From CAZBSE01 sp964578625 (GTDB lineage Bacteria > Actinomycetota > Humimicrobiia > Humimicrobiales > Humimicrobiaceae): a DNA stretch of 64,000 bases. The DNA lies in assembly GCA_964578625.1 (NCBI GenBank), contig CAZODQ010000003.1, forward strand, positions 36,016 to 100,015. The letters run 5' to 3'. Under the pieces are notes generated by a model. It did no database searches. It was not told where the DNA came from and worked only from the letters and a program-made list of their open reading frames with translations. Below, piece by piece: positions 18,676 to 26,254 of this stretch; positions within the stretch are counted from its first letter, which is position 1; each line of letters begins with the position of its first letter. The position numbers and the translations under genes are program-made.

Positions 18676-18825
18676 TTAGGATAGAATACCGACTACAATT
18701 AGCAGACAGATTAAGACTATAAGAATACACAGCGAAAGACCGATAATGTTTTCATTACCATTAAAAAGAGTCTTAAAAAACCCATTTTTAAGTTTAGTCA
18801 AAAAACTATCTTTTCTCGTATTCAT
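18676..18825 (-). CDS. 49-residue single-pass membrane peptide
   Basis: Minus-strand ORF from the ATG at 18825 to the TAA at 18676. It begins MNTRKDSFLTKLKNGFF, basic and polar, and ends in about 22 hydrophobic residues (IIGLSLCILIVLICLLIVVG). A -35/-10 pair (18884-18856) with an extended -10 lies about 30 bp upstream, and the preceding gene is closed by a strong terminator, so this region makes its own transcript. No clear Shine-Dalgarno sequence precedes the ATG. I do not recognise the family. It could instead be the 5' leader of the ilvD operon or a small RNA. Confidence 0.5.
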   Translation of the reverse strand: MNTRKDSFLTKLKNGFFKTLFNGNENIIGLSLCILIVLICLLIVVGILS

Positions 18826-18855
18826 AATAACTATTGAAAATTTGTTTGATGAAAT

Positions 18856-18884
18856 ATAATAGCATATATATATAACTAAGACAA
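18856..18884 (-). promoter_or_regulatory. Sigma-70-type promoter with extended -10, ahead of the 49-residue peptide
   Basis: On the minus strand TTGTCT (18884-18879), a 17-base spacer and TATTAT (18861-18856), with TGC immediately before the -10. Transcription would start near 18849 and run toward the small ORF and ilvD. Confidence 0.5.
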
Positions 18885-18893
18885 TTAAAAAAC

Positions 18894-18936
18894 TAAAAAA
18901 AATTAGGGTTTAAGCCCAATAGAACTCAAACCCTAC
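18894..18936 (-). terminator. Intrinsic terminator after the S1C protease gene
   Basis: An 11-bp stem (18935-18925 with 18914-18904, one G-T pair) closes a 10-base loop and is followed on the minus strand by a run of Ts (18902-18894). It lies 50 bp beyond the protease stop codon and separates that gene from the small peptide and the ilvD operon. Confidence 0.85.
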
Positions 18937-18985
18937 TATCTAAATATAATTGTTTTAAATATTCTACTCTCTAAAATTCTCTGAT

Positions 18986-20119
18986 TCAATCTATTATATC
19001 AATCTTGGTACCTTCTCTGAATGGTTTTTCTTCTCCTCTGTTGACAGCTTCCTGGGCTTTTGACCTATATTCCTGGGCCAGAAGATGCCTTTGATTCAGA
19101 TTAAGCACTGCATTAAAATGTTTTATGGCTTCGGAATAGAATCCCAGTCTATACATGACCAGACCGAGCCTGAATTCATCGTCAACGGTTCCTAGCTTAT
19201 TGGTAACACCGTTTCTGTTTAAAATTTCTATTATATCATTACTGGGCCTTAAATAATTGTTAGTTACATCAGTTCCCATTGTCAGTATCCCGATCACCTG
19301 ACCATTTTCATCTAGTACCGGTCCTCCACTGTTTCCCTCTCTTGCATCACCTTGGATCTGAAGTACTTCTGTACCGGCAAGCATTAGTTTACTACTTATA
19401 CTGCCATTGGTTACAGTTGGATTCATTACATTTTCCTGGCCAATTTCAGAAGTCCATGGATACCCTACAATGGTAAGACTATCCTGTATTTCGAGCATTG
19501 AAGAATCTCCTATAATCACACTTGAAAGTGCTCTTCCTATCTGAGGCTGTATCTTTAAAAGAGCAATATCCCTCTGATCCCAGCCGCTGTAATCCAATAC
19601 CTCTGCTCTTATAAAAGTTTCCTGACTGGCCGGGTCATCAGGTATTCCTGCACCGGCTGTATTAAACTGTGCATAGACTTCCCTGTCATACGGGCCGCCC
19701 TGATATCCTTCAACCTTTATGTTTTCATAAGCCCAGTTCCAGTCTTCATCCGTCCATAAGCTGAGGTCATAATTATTTGTTAGATACGCATATATCAGAT
19801 CATATTTAAAGTCAGCTTCGCTGATCTCTACCAAATGACCTGCTGTTATTATATGGCCTGTATCAGGATTGACACAGAATCCGGTCGCAACAAAAGCCCA
19901 GTAATAAGGATCACTCCATAGATTTTCCCATGGATCAAGAACATATCCCCAGAAATAGGTTGTTATAAAACACACGGAAGGCTGCATTAAAATGACATCA
20001 TCCTGATTGGTAAGTTCATATGATAACGTTCTGGTGCACCCCAGGCCTGCGAAACTTAGGACAAAAACTACAATTAGACAGGATATGAGCAGTTTAAAAA
20101 TCTTTTTTACCATTTCCAT
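18986..20119 (-). CDS. Exported trypsin-like (S1C/HtrA-type) serine protease with C-terminal helical-repeat segment
   Basis: Secreted or membrane-anchored protease of 377 residues; AAAGGG stands five bases before the ATG used here. An N-terminal hydrophobic stretch ends in GLGC, an imperfect lipobox. The catalytic triad, counted with two extra residues from an upstream GTG, is H96 in TAGHLV, D185 in RDIALLK and S265 in GNSGGPV. The stretch between His and Asp is long (about 90 residues) and rich in Trp, Tyr and Asp. There is no PDZ domain. The last 70 residues (DDEFRLGLVMYRLGFYSEAIKHFN and on) look like one or two TPR units. Transcribed alone, ending at a strong terminator. The target is unknown. 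Confidence 0.85.
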   Translation of the reverse strand: MEMVKKIFKLLISCLIVVFVLSFAGLGCTRTLSYELTNQDDVILMQPSVCFITTYFWGYVLDPWENLWSDPYYWAFVATGFCVNPDTGHIITAGHLVEISEADFKYDLIYAYLTNNYDLSLWTDEDWNWAYENIKVEGYQGGPYDREVYAQFNTAGAGIPDDPASQETFIRAEVLDYSGWDQRDIALLKIQPQIGRALSSVIIGDSSMLEIQDSLTIVGYPWTSEIGQENVMNPTVTNGSISSKLMLAGTEVLQIQGDAREGNSGGPVLDENGQVIGILTMGTDVTNNYLRPSNDIIEILNRNGVTNKLGTVDDEFRLGLVMYRLGFYSEAIKHFNAVLNLNQRHLLAQEYRSKAQEAVNRGEEKPFREGTKIDIID

Positions 20120-20291
20120 CACACCCTTTATTAAAAATTACAATACTAAACACATATATTAATTATTAATTATCAATTATATTTTCTTTTTCCTTTATAG
20201 TCAATAAATATATTAAATTACTATTATATTTTTAATTAAACTTTATATAAAAAATTATTATAAATAATTATATAAAAAATAGTACAAAAAA

Positions 20292-21413
20292 TTACATGTC
20301 ATTCAAAACCTTTTCGTAATATCTTAAATACTTTGGCACTATCAACCTTCCGTCAAAAAGCTCTGCCCTTTTTCTTGCTTCATTACCCATTTTGATTCTA
20401 ACATCATCACTGCTCAATATCTTAACCGCAGATTCAATCATAGAATCAATATCCCCCGGATCAAAAATAAATCCAGACTTCCCGTGTTCAACTACTTCTT
20501 TAAGTCCTCCAATGCTTGTCCCGATTACAGGAACTTCACAGCTTAATGCCTCCAGAGCTGAAAGCCCGAAACCCTCACTCTTTGAAGGAAGCATATATAG
20601 ATCACTTATGTTAAGAAGTGGTATGATATTATCCTGTATACCCATAAATATTACTTTATCTTTCAGGTTCAATTTACTTACCATATTTCTTATATTACAT
20701 ATATCCGGGCCATCTCCTACAAGTATTAATTTGCTTTTTACTTCTCTACTGACCGAGCGAAATACTTTTATTATTTTACTTATATTTTTTACCGGCCTGA
20801 AATTGGAAATATGCATAATGACTTTATCATCCTTATCAATAAAATCCATATTCATCCTGTTCTTATCAGTCCTCTTATACCTTTCAGTATCTATAAAATT
20901 ATAGATCACTTCCATCTCTTTGTTTATTTTAAAAGTTTTTTCCGTAGTCTCCTTAAGATAATGTGAAACACAGGTTACGCCGTCACTTTTTTCTATACTA
21001 AATTTCGTTATCCTGTAGAAAGACCTGTGTATCCCCACCAGAGTAATATCAGTGCCATGAAGAGTAGTTACAAACTTTACTTGACTCTTACCTACTATTT
21101 TTTTTGCCAAGTATGCTGAAGTCGCATGAGGCATTGCGTAATGCACATGAAGGATATCTAGATTCTCCGATTCTATGACTTCAGCCATTTTAGCACTCAG
21201 AGACAAGCTGTATGGAGGATATTTAAATAAAGAGTATTGCAGCATTTCCACTTCGTGGAAAAAGATATTTCTGTTAAATCTGCTCAACCTGAAAGGAAGC
21301 CCATAACTAATAAAATGTACACTATGGCCAGTTTTTGCAAGCTCTATGCCCAGTTCTGTAGCCACGACCCCACTGCCGCCATAGGTAGGATAACAGGTTA
21401 TTCCTATATTCAT
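20292..21413 (-). CDS. bshA: BshA: UDP-GlcNAc:L-malate glycosyltransferase of bacillithiol synthesis
   Basis: GT4-family enzyme joining N-acetylglucosamine to L-malate, the first step to bacillithiol. The 373-residue protein begins MNIGITCYPTYGGSGVVATELG, the hallmark BshA start, and continues with VHYAMPHATSAYLAKK and TTLHGTDITLVG. The C-terminal GT-B half contains PSKSEGFGLSALEALSCEVPV with the Glu motif of the family. The gene closes a three-gene bsh cluster, which makes the assignment firm. It lies 42 bp downstream of bshB. Confidence 0.95.
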   Translation of the reverse strand: MNIGITCYPTYGGSGVVATELGIELAKTGHSVHFISYGLPFRLSRFNRNIFFHEVEMLQYSLFKYPPYSLSLSAKMAEVIESENLDILHVHYAMPHATSAYLAKKIVGKSQVKFVTTLHGTDITLVGIHRSFYRITKFSIEKSDGVTCVSHYLKETTEKTFKINKEMEVIYNFIDTERYKRTDKNRMNMDFIDKDDKVIMHISNFRPVKNISKIIKVFRSVSREVKSKLILVGDGPDICNIRNMVSKLNLKDKVIFMGIQDNIIPLLNISDLYMLPSKSEGFGLSALEALSCEVPVIGTSIGGLKEVVEHGKSGFIFDPGDIDSMIESAVKILSSDDVRIKMGNEARKRAELFDGRLIVPKYLRYYEKVLNDM

Positions 21414-21455
21414 AACATCAATCTACAGATTAATAAGTTTAATAAATCCCTGAAA

Positions 21456-22181
21456 TTACCTCATATACTTAAAAAGTTCCAGCGGGTCCTCGACCTTTAT
21501 ATCAAACTCTATATGATAAGGTTCTCCGTATTCTGACCTCACCTTTAATCCTAAGCACTTATGCCTGCTGTTTATTACATCAAAAAAATATTTTGAAGCT
21601 ATGTAAGTCGTCATTTTTCTCCCGGTACCTGTGTAGAACTGGGACTTGTAGGCAGCTACTGCTTCTAATTTCTTTTTATAATACCTGCTTATATCAACTA
21701 TAAAACTCGGCCTGAACTCGTAATGAAGCATATAACTCATTATCACATACGGCCTGTGGTGTCCAAACTCAGTTTTAAATTTTTTAAGTCCTGAGATAAA
21801 GATGGCATCTTTCAGCAGCTTATAAGCGTTTTCATGGTCTGGATGCCTGTCAAACTTGAAAGGTATCAGAGTAAGCCGAGGCATATATTTTCTTACAGCA
21901 TTTATTACTTTCAACCTGCTGTCAAAGTCATTTTTTATATTACCGTCTTCAAGTCCAAGGTTCTCACGGACATCTAATCCAAGTATTTTTGATGCTTTCG
22001 CAGTTTCTTTTCTTCTGGTCTCCGGATCACCATTGGTAGACAGCTCGGCTCTACTGAGATCTACTATTCCTGTACTGTATCCTTTATCTTTTAACTTCAG
22101 CAGAAGCCCCCCGCAGCCCATTTCTGCATCATCCGGATGCGGACTGAAGGCAAGGACATCTATTTTACTTGCTTTAATCAT
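21456..22181 (-). CDS. bshB1: BshB: GlcNAc-malate deacetylase of bacillithiol synthesis
   Basis: Zinc-dependent LmbE/PIG-L-family deacetylase that removes the acetyl group from GlcNAc-malate. The 241 residues show the metal motif SPHPDDAEMGCGG near the start, DLSRAELSTNGD, and RHPDHENAYKL with the further histidine ligand. The protein resembles BshB1 more than the mycothiol amidase relatives, and it is placed between bshC and bshA, so the cluster encodes the full pathway. Stop and start are separated by 42 bp from bshA and 9 bp from bshC. Confidence 0.93.
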   Translation of the reverse strand: MIKASKIDVLAFSPHPDDAEMGCGGLLLKLKDKGYSTGIVDLSRAELSTNGDPETRRKETAKASKILGLDVRENLGLEDGNIKNDFDSRLKVINAVRKYMPRLTLIPFKFDRHPDHENAYKLLKDAIFISGLKKFKTEFGHHRPYVIMSYMLHYEFRPSFIVDISRYYKKKLEAVAAYKSQFYTGTGRKMTTYIASKYFFDVINSRHKCLGLKVRSEYGEPYHIEFDIKVEDPLELFKYMR

Positions 22182-22190
22182 ATTTCTACA

Positions 22191-23855
22191 CTAATCGATC
22201 TTTAAAAACTTATGCGAAAAATCCATTGGTTTTACTGCATTATACAATTCATTTATAAAATTAAAACTATATTTATTCAAATAACTTATTATATTAATTT
22301 CACGTTCCTGTAAATTACCGTTTGGAAAAATGTTTGAATAGATTTTATCAATACTTTTAACTATGAATTCATTTTGTCTCTTGTATTCGGAATACAGCTT
22401 TTTGTTTAAAACTTTTATTTCTTTTTTAATATTCCTCTTAATTCTATCAAAAGAACTTGAAATATTCATTCTATAATCTGAAATACTTTCCTCAAACCCT
22501 TTAAGCTTTTTCTGTATATCATTTTCAAAATCCGTTATTAACTTAGTTACATCAATTTTTAAATTTCTTTCAATTACTTTTTTTATAATCTCTTCTTTGT
22601 TCAACTCCAGCTCCGAATTCTTTATTTCTAATCCTTCAATCAATTTTTCTATCTTTTTTTCAATTACAGTCGCCGAAAATCTTGGATAAATGATCGGCAT
22701 TTTTACGGCAGCCAAGTCGTAAACAGGTTTTAACTGTGCAAAATAGCTTACTTCACCAGGGCCGCAAACAGAACATAATACCGGTAAAAATCTGTCCTGA
22801 AACAGTGGTCTCAATACTACGTTCAGACTGATATCATTATGATTTTTTTTGATTAAGTCCCATAATTCTTTTTCACTGTATTTATTATTTGAAACACTGA
22901 ACAGGCCATTACTGTCCGAATGAATCTTCGCCCTGATGTTTCTTGATTTAATGAAAAAATTAAGTGTACCAGGCACTAGATTAAGCTGATTATGATAACC
23001 CTTACCGCTGAGTCTTTTATCTGACAATACTATCAAATCCATTATCTTGTCATGGTTCTCCATATCAAAATGCAATAGATCCAAAGAAAGTTTTTTCAGC
23101 TCCGGGCTCGCAGGATCAATTATAACTATACCGTTACTTGAAAACATTCCGGCAACTATAGACGAAAAAAAAGAAGAAATATTTATTTTTCCTTTAGGAT
23201 TGGAACAATTTTTTACAGTACTGGAAAGAGTGCTTTTATATAAATCCATTACTTCAGTCGTGAAATTTGTGGGACGAAGAAAGCCTTCCACCTTTTCTAT
23301 TACCTTTTCAATTTTGCCATCATCAAGATAGATATCCGAATACCTGGTCCTTATATCAAAATCCGATAGATCCAATTTAATATTTGTAATCTCACTATTT
23401 ATTATATTCAAATTATCTACCTGACTGAAATTATTATCATCCGATGCATTCCAGAAACAGGGTATTACAGGGACATTTAATTTTTTTTCAAAATAACTGC
23501 TTAATTTTAATACATTAAGTATTTTAAATATTATAAATATTGGTCCTGTCAGAAATCCAGGTTGCTGCCCGCCTATGACTGCCAGTGAATTTTCACTTCT
23601 AAGTTTTTCTATATTCTCTATAGTTTTTTTACCACAGCCAATATTTTTATTGTAACTTTTTAAAACATCATAGATTTTTACCCTGTTTTTTTTATCATAG
23701 CCTTTCTTGATATCAAGAACTCTTTTTCTGTAATGTTTGATGTTTCTGTAATCATATTCATAGAACTCTCTTACATTCTTAAAATTAAAAATGTAATCCC
23801 TGAACAGATTATTATAGTAAAATCCTTTGATGCTTATTCCTTCTGATGAAATCAT
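22191..23855 (-). CDS. bshC: BshC: putative cysteine ligase of bacillithiol synthesis
   Basis: Last enzyme of bacillithiol synthesis, which adds cysteine to glucosaminyl-malate. The 554 residues are slightly longer than the Bacillus protein (about 540). Recognisable segments are VIGGQQPGFLTGPIFIIFKI near residue 92, FWNASDDNNFSQVDNL near 150 and LRPLFQDRFLPVLCSVCGPGEVSYFAQL near 350. A coiled-coil rich in Lys and Glu occupies about residues 400-510. First gene of bshC-bshB-bshA; its 5' end is divergent from the mnmA fusion across 88 AT-rich bases that must hold both promoters. Confidence 0.94.
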   Translation of the reverse strand: MISSEGISIKGFYYNNLFRDYIFNFKNVREFYEYDYRNIKHYRKRVLDIKKGYDKKNRVKIYDVLKSYNKNIGCGKKTIENIEKLRSENSLAVIGGQQPGFLTGPIFIIFKILNVLKLSSYFEKKLNVPVIPCFWNASDDNNFSQVDNLNIINSEITNIKLDLSDFDIRTRYSDIYLDDGKIEKVIEKVEGFLRPTNFTTEVMDLYKSTLSSTVKNCSNPKGKINISSFFSSIVAGMFSSNGIVIIDPASPELKKLSLDLLHFDMENHDKIMDLIVLSDKRLSGKGYHNQLNLVPGTLNFFIKSRNIRAKIHSDSNGLFSVSNNKYSEKELWDLIKKNHNDISLNVVLRPLFQDRFLPVLCSVCGPGEVSYFAQLKPVYDLAAVKMPIIYPRFSATVIEKKIEKLIEGLEIKNSELELNKEEIIKKVIERNLKIDVTKLITDFENDIQKKLKGFEESISDYRMNISSSFDRIKRNIKKEIKVLNKKLYSEYKRQNEFIVKSIDKIYSNIFPNGNLQEREINIISYLNKYSFNFINELYNAVKPMDFSHKFLKID

Positions 23856-23943
23856 AAGAATATAAATATTTATGAATAAAAACTAAACTGTATAATATTT
23901 TACATAATATCATATAATTATCCAGGTAAAACAAGTATCCATT

Positions 23944-25413
23944 ATGATAGATTCAAACTCTAATTTTACTCTGCATTTAAAAAAGCCGCAGAATGCGGGT
24001 GAAATATCCAGCCCTGATGCAACAGGCATCTTCAGCAGCAATACATGCAGAAATCAAATAAAATTAACCGCAAAAATAAATAAAAACGTAATAAGCAATA
24101 TAAGATTTAAAACATCCGGCTGCAGCTATACAATTGCAGCATTAAGCTGTCTTACAGTTCTAGTTAAAAATAAAGATATTTTTAAATCCGCTCTTTTAAC
24201 TGAAAAAGAACTCGAAAAGCAACTTGGGAAATTCCCAGGAGAAAAAAAATATGTCATGGATATAACCATAAATACTCTGCAAAATTTAATCAGTGACTAT
24301 GTTTCTAAACCGCACTCTGAAAACATTTACAGAAGAAATGAAAGAATGGCAGCTGTTGCCATGAGTGGGGGTATTGACAGCTCCATGGCTGCTAAGATTT
24401 TAAAAGACAAAGGCTGGGAGGTGGTAGGGGTCACAATGAAATTCCTTCCGGATGGTTTTAATTGGAAAGATGCTGCTAAGACATGCTGCTCGCCAAAAGA
24501 CATTGAATCTGCAAGAAAAGTATGCCTTAAACTTGGCATTCCCCATATTGTAATAGATATTTCAAAGCCATTTGAAGAAAAAATAATCAATCCCTTCTGT
24601 CTTGAATATCAGCATGGTCATACTCCCAACCCTTGTGTTGATTGCAATAAATACATCAAATTTGGGTCACTCTTAGAAAAAATAAAAATCCTTGGTGCCG
24701 GCTTTATTGCTACAGGCCACTACTGCAGTATCGAAAAATCACCAGATACAGGTTTATTTGAAGTCAAAAAAGGAACTGATAAAAATAAGGATCAGAGTTA
24801 CGTATTCTGGAGACTCAACCAGGCACAACTCTCACAAATCAAGACTCCTCTGGGAAAGCTGTCAAAAGAAAGCATTAAAAAAAAATCACACAAAATATTT
24901 CCGTTTTTAAGAAAGAAAAGGGAAAGCCAGGATATATGCTTCATACCGGGTAATAACTATCATTCCTTCTTAAAACTGAAGCTTAAAAATATAAAAAAAG
25001 GAAATATTACAGACACCACAGGCAACACAATAGGAGAACATAAAGGATACCCTTTTTATACTATCGGCCAGAGAAAAGGTCTTGGTATAAGTCATTCGAA
25101 GCCGTTGTATGTTAAAGAAATAATACCTGAAAAAAATCTTTTAGTAGTGGGGGAGGAAAAAGATATTAAACTAAAATCATTAAAAATTAAAGATACGAAT
25201 TTTATTGCCGGCAATTCTCCAGATAAAAGATTTAATGCTATGGTCAAGATAAGATATAATTTCAGTGAAACACCGGCAGAAATTATAATAAACAGTAATA
25301 AAACAGCTGATATTGTGTTCAGCAGACCCCAGAAAGCCATCACTCCCGGACAGTCAGCAGTCTTTTATATCGGCAGTACTCTTATCGGAGGAGGAATAAT
25401 AATAAAATCTTAA
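23944..25413 (+). CDS. mnmA: tRNA 2-thiouridylase MnmA fused to an N-terminal IscU/NifU-like domain
   Basis: The C-terminal part, from about residue 135, is MnmA, which thiolates U34 of Lys, Glu and Gln tRNAs. It has a PP-loop SGGIDSS at 141-147, NPCVDCN with C231 and C234, and catalytic Cys332 in QDICFIPG. At 489 residues the protein is about 120 longer than normal MnmA. The extra N-terminus matches the Fe-S scaffold fold: LKKPQNAGE, Cys35 in SSNTCRNQ and Cys60 in RFKTSGCSYTIAALS. The scaffold Asp after the first Cys is Asn, and the third ligand Cys near residue 105 is missing. The domain may hand sulfur or an Fe-S cluster to MnmA. First of the plus-strand genes. Confidence 0.92.
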   Translation: MIDSNSNFTLHLKKPQNAGEISSPDATGIFSSNTCRNQIKLTAKINKNVISNIRFKTSGCSYTIAALSCLTVLVKNKDIFKSALLTEKELEKQLGKFPGEKKYVMDITINTLQNLISDYVSKPHSENIYRRNERMAAVAMSGGIDSSMAAKILKDKGWEVVGVTMKFLPDGFNWKDAAKTCCSPKDIESARKVCLKLGIPHIVIDISKPFEEKIINPFCLEYQHGHTPNPCVDCNKYIKFGSLLEKIKILGAGFIATGHYCSIEKSPDTGLFEVKKGTDKNKDQSYVFWRLNQAQLSQIKTPLGKLSKESIKKKSHKIFPFLRKKRESQDICFIPGNNYHSFLKLKLKNIKKGNITDTTGNTIGEHKGYPFYTIGQRKGLGISHSKPLYVKEIIPEKNLLVVGEEKDIKLKSLKIKDTNFIAGNSPDKRFNAMVKIRYNFSETPAEIIINSNKTADIVFSRPQKAITPGQSAVFYIGSTLIGGGIIIKS

Positions 25414-25685
25414 TCTTCTATTCCCCAGAACTCCTCTGCTTCTTCTTCCATTTTTGTCAACCGGTCATAATAATCTGGAAATTCATTTAAATGAGCCAGA
25501 GCAATCTTACCTGTGATCAAAGGGTCGTCATCCGAAACATTTGTATCAGGATCAACTTTTCCGTGCTCCAGCTCAACATCCATTCCTACTCTGAATTGCT
25601 CCACATCAAATTTTGACCAGTCAATTCCAAGCTTTTCTCCTATTTTTAATGCTTCTTCTGCAGTAAAGTGTTTTTTTATTGTCAT
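25410..25685 (-). CDS. Small DUF5661-type protein
   Basis: Acidic cytoplasmic protein of 91 residues. The ATG at 25685 is preceded by GGAAGGG six bases away; the longer frame begins with a TTG lying within that region. The sequence FTAEEALKIGEKLGIDW, then VGMDVELEHG and a DDPLITGKIALAHLNEFPDYYDRL tail, resembles short DUF5661 proteins, which have no known function and are often annotated as hypothetical. It converges on mnmA with a four-base overlap of the stop codons. A promoter-driven RNA lies divergently upstream. Confidence 0.75.
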   Translation of the reverse strand: MTIKKHFTAEEALKIGEKLGIDWSKFDVEQFRVGMDVELEHGKVDPDTNVSDDDPLITGKIALAHLNEFPDYYDRLTKMEEEAEEFWGIED

Positions 25686-25811
25686 TTTCAACCCTTCCTT
25701 TCTCCGTCACTAATTATAGAAATAAATTATATAATAATTAAAAAATAGTGGAAATACTATAATTAAGGCACGGGATTTTTTAAAAATTAGATAAAAACAC
25801 CCAAATCGCTA

Positions 25812-25840
25812 TTGACATAATTACTAGCATTTGTTATATT
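25812..25840 (+). promoter_or_regulatory. Consensus sigma-70 promoter of the structured RNA
   Basis: TTGACA at 25812-25817, a 17-base spacer, and TATATT at 25835-25840. This is the best promoter seen in the window. No ORF of note follows for about 400 bp; the expected start is A25847. Confidence 0.85.
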
Positions 25841-25846
25841 AATAAC

Positions 25847-26026
25847 ACCTTAGAACAGGAGGTAACTTTTAGAAGGAGCTGAAATTTACAAACGAAAGAA
25901 TGTAAAAAGTAAGTGATTTCAAAAAAGACCTGAGAAAAGTTCTAGGGAAGTCACCCCAAGCTGTTGAGTAACCTACGGTGTGAACTATGGCAAAAGATAA
26001 CTTGGGGTTTCTCTTTGCCTTATTTT
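25847..26026 (+). ncRNA. Stand-alone structured RNA of about 180 nt with a predicted pseudoknot
   Basis: Starts seven bases after a consensus promoter and ends at a hairpin followed by TTATTTT. A 9-bp stem pairs 25848-25856 with 25939-25947 and closes a domain holding AGG/CCT (25857-25859/25929-25931), GAAA/TTTC (25881-25884/25917-25920) and TTTACA/TGTAAA (25885-25890/25901-25906). Downstream, CCCCAAG (25954-25960) pairs with CTTGGGG (26001-26007), while GGCAAAAGA (25989-25997) pairs with TCTTTGCC (26012-26019); the two stems interleave as a pseudoknot. No ORF fits it. It ends 228 bases before ilvE. I do not recognise it as tmRNA, RNase P, SRP, 6S, T-box, or a THI, glycine or THF riboswitch. 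The raiA-type RNAs are worth testing. Confidence 0.7.
25989..26026 (+). terminator. Intrinsic terminator ending the structured RNA
   Basis: Eight pairs with one bulged A (25989-25997 with 26012-26019), a 14-base loop, then TTATTTT at 26020-26026. The loop contains the partner of the upstream CCCCAAG element, so termination and pseudoknot formation could be linked. Confidence 0.6.
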
Positions 26027-26254
26027 AACCTCTCAATTTTAACAAAATAATATATAACTTCATTCTATTCATTTATAGCTATTTTCATTAATAACTACTA
26101 TACATGTAAATTACCTGCATCCTAAAATTCTTGATTAGTTTAAATCTTATTTAAAATCATATATTAACAAACAAGATGATATTAAACAGCCAATTGCAAA
26201 ATAAATTCAAAATAAGTACAATATTAAAAATTAAAATTTAATAAAGAGGATATT

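Noticed and set aside
22191..23855. Suspicion that bshC was frameshifted because it is very AT-rich and Lys/Ile-heavy
   Set aside because: The single frame spans full family length with conserved motifs in the right order.
25921..25950. CCTGAGAAAA inside the structured RNA, reminiscent of the THI-box (thiamine riboswitch)
   Set aside because: The other conserved THI elements (the paired ACCTGATCTGGATAAT region) are missing and the fold differs.
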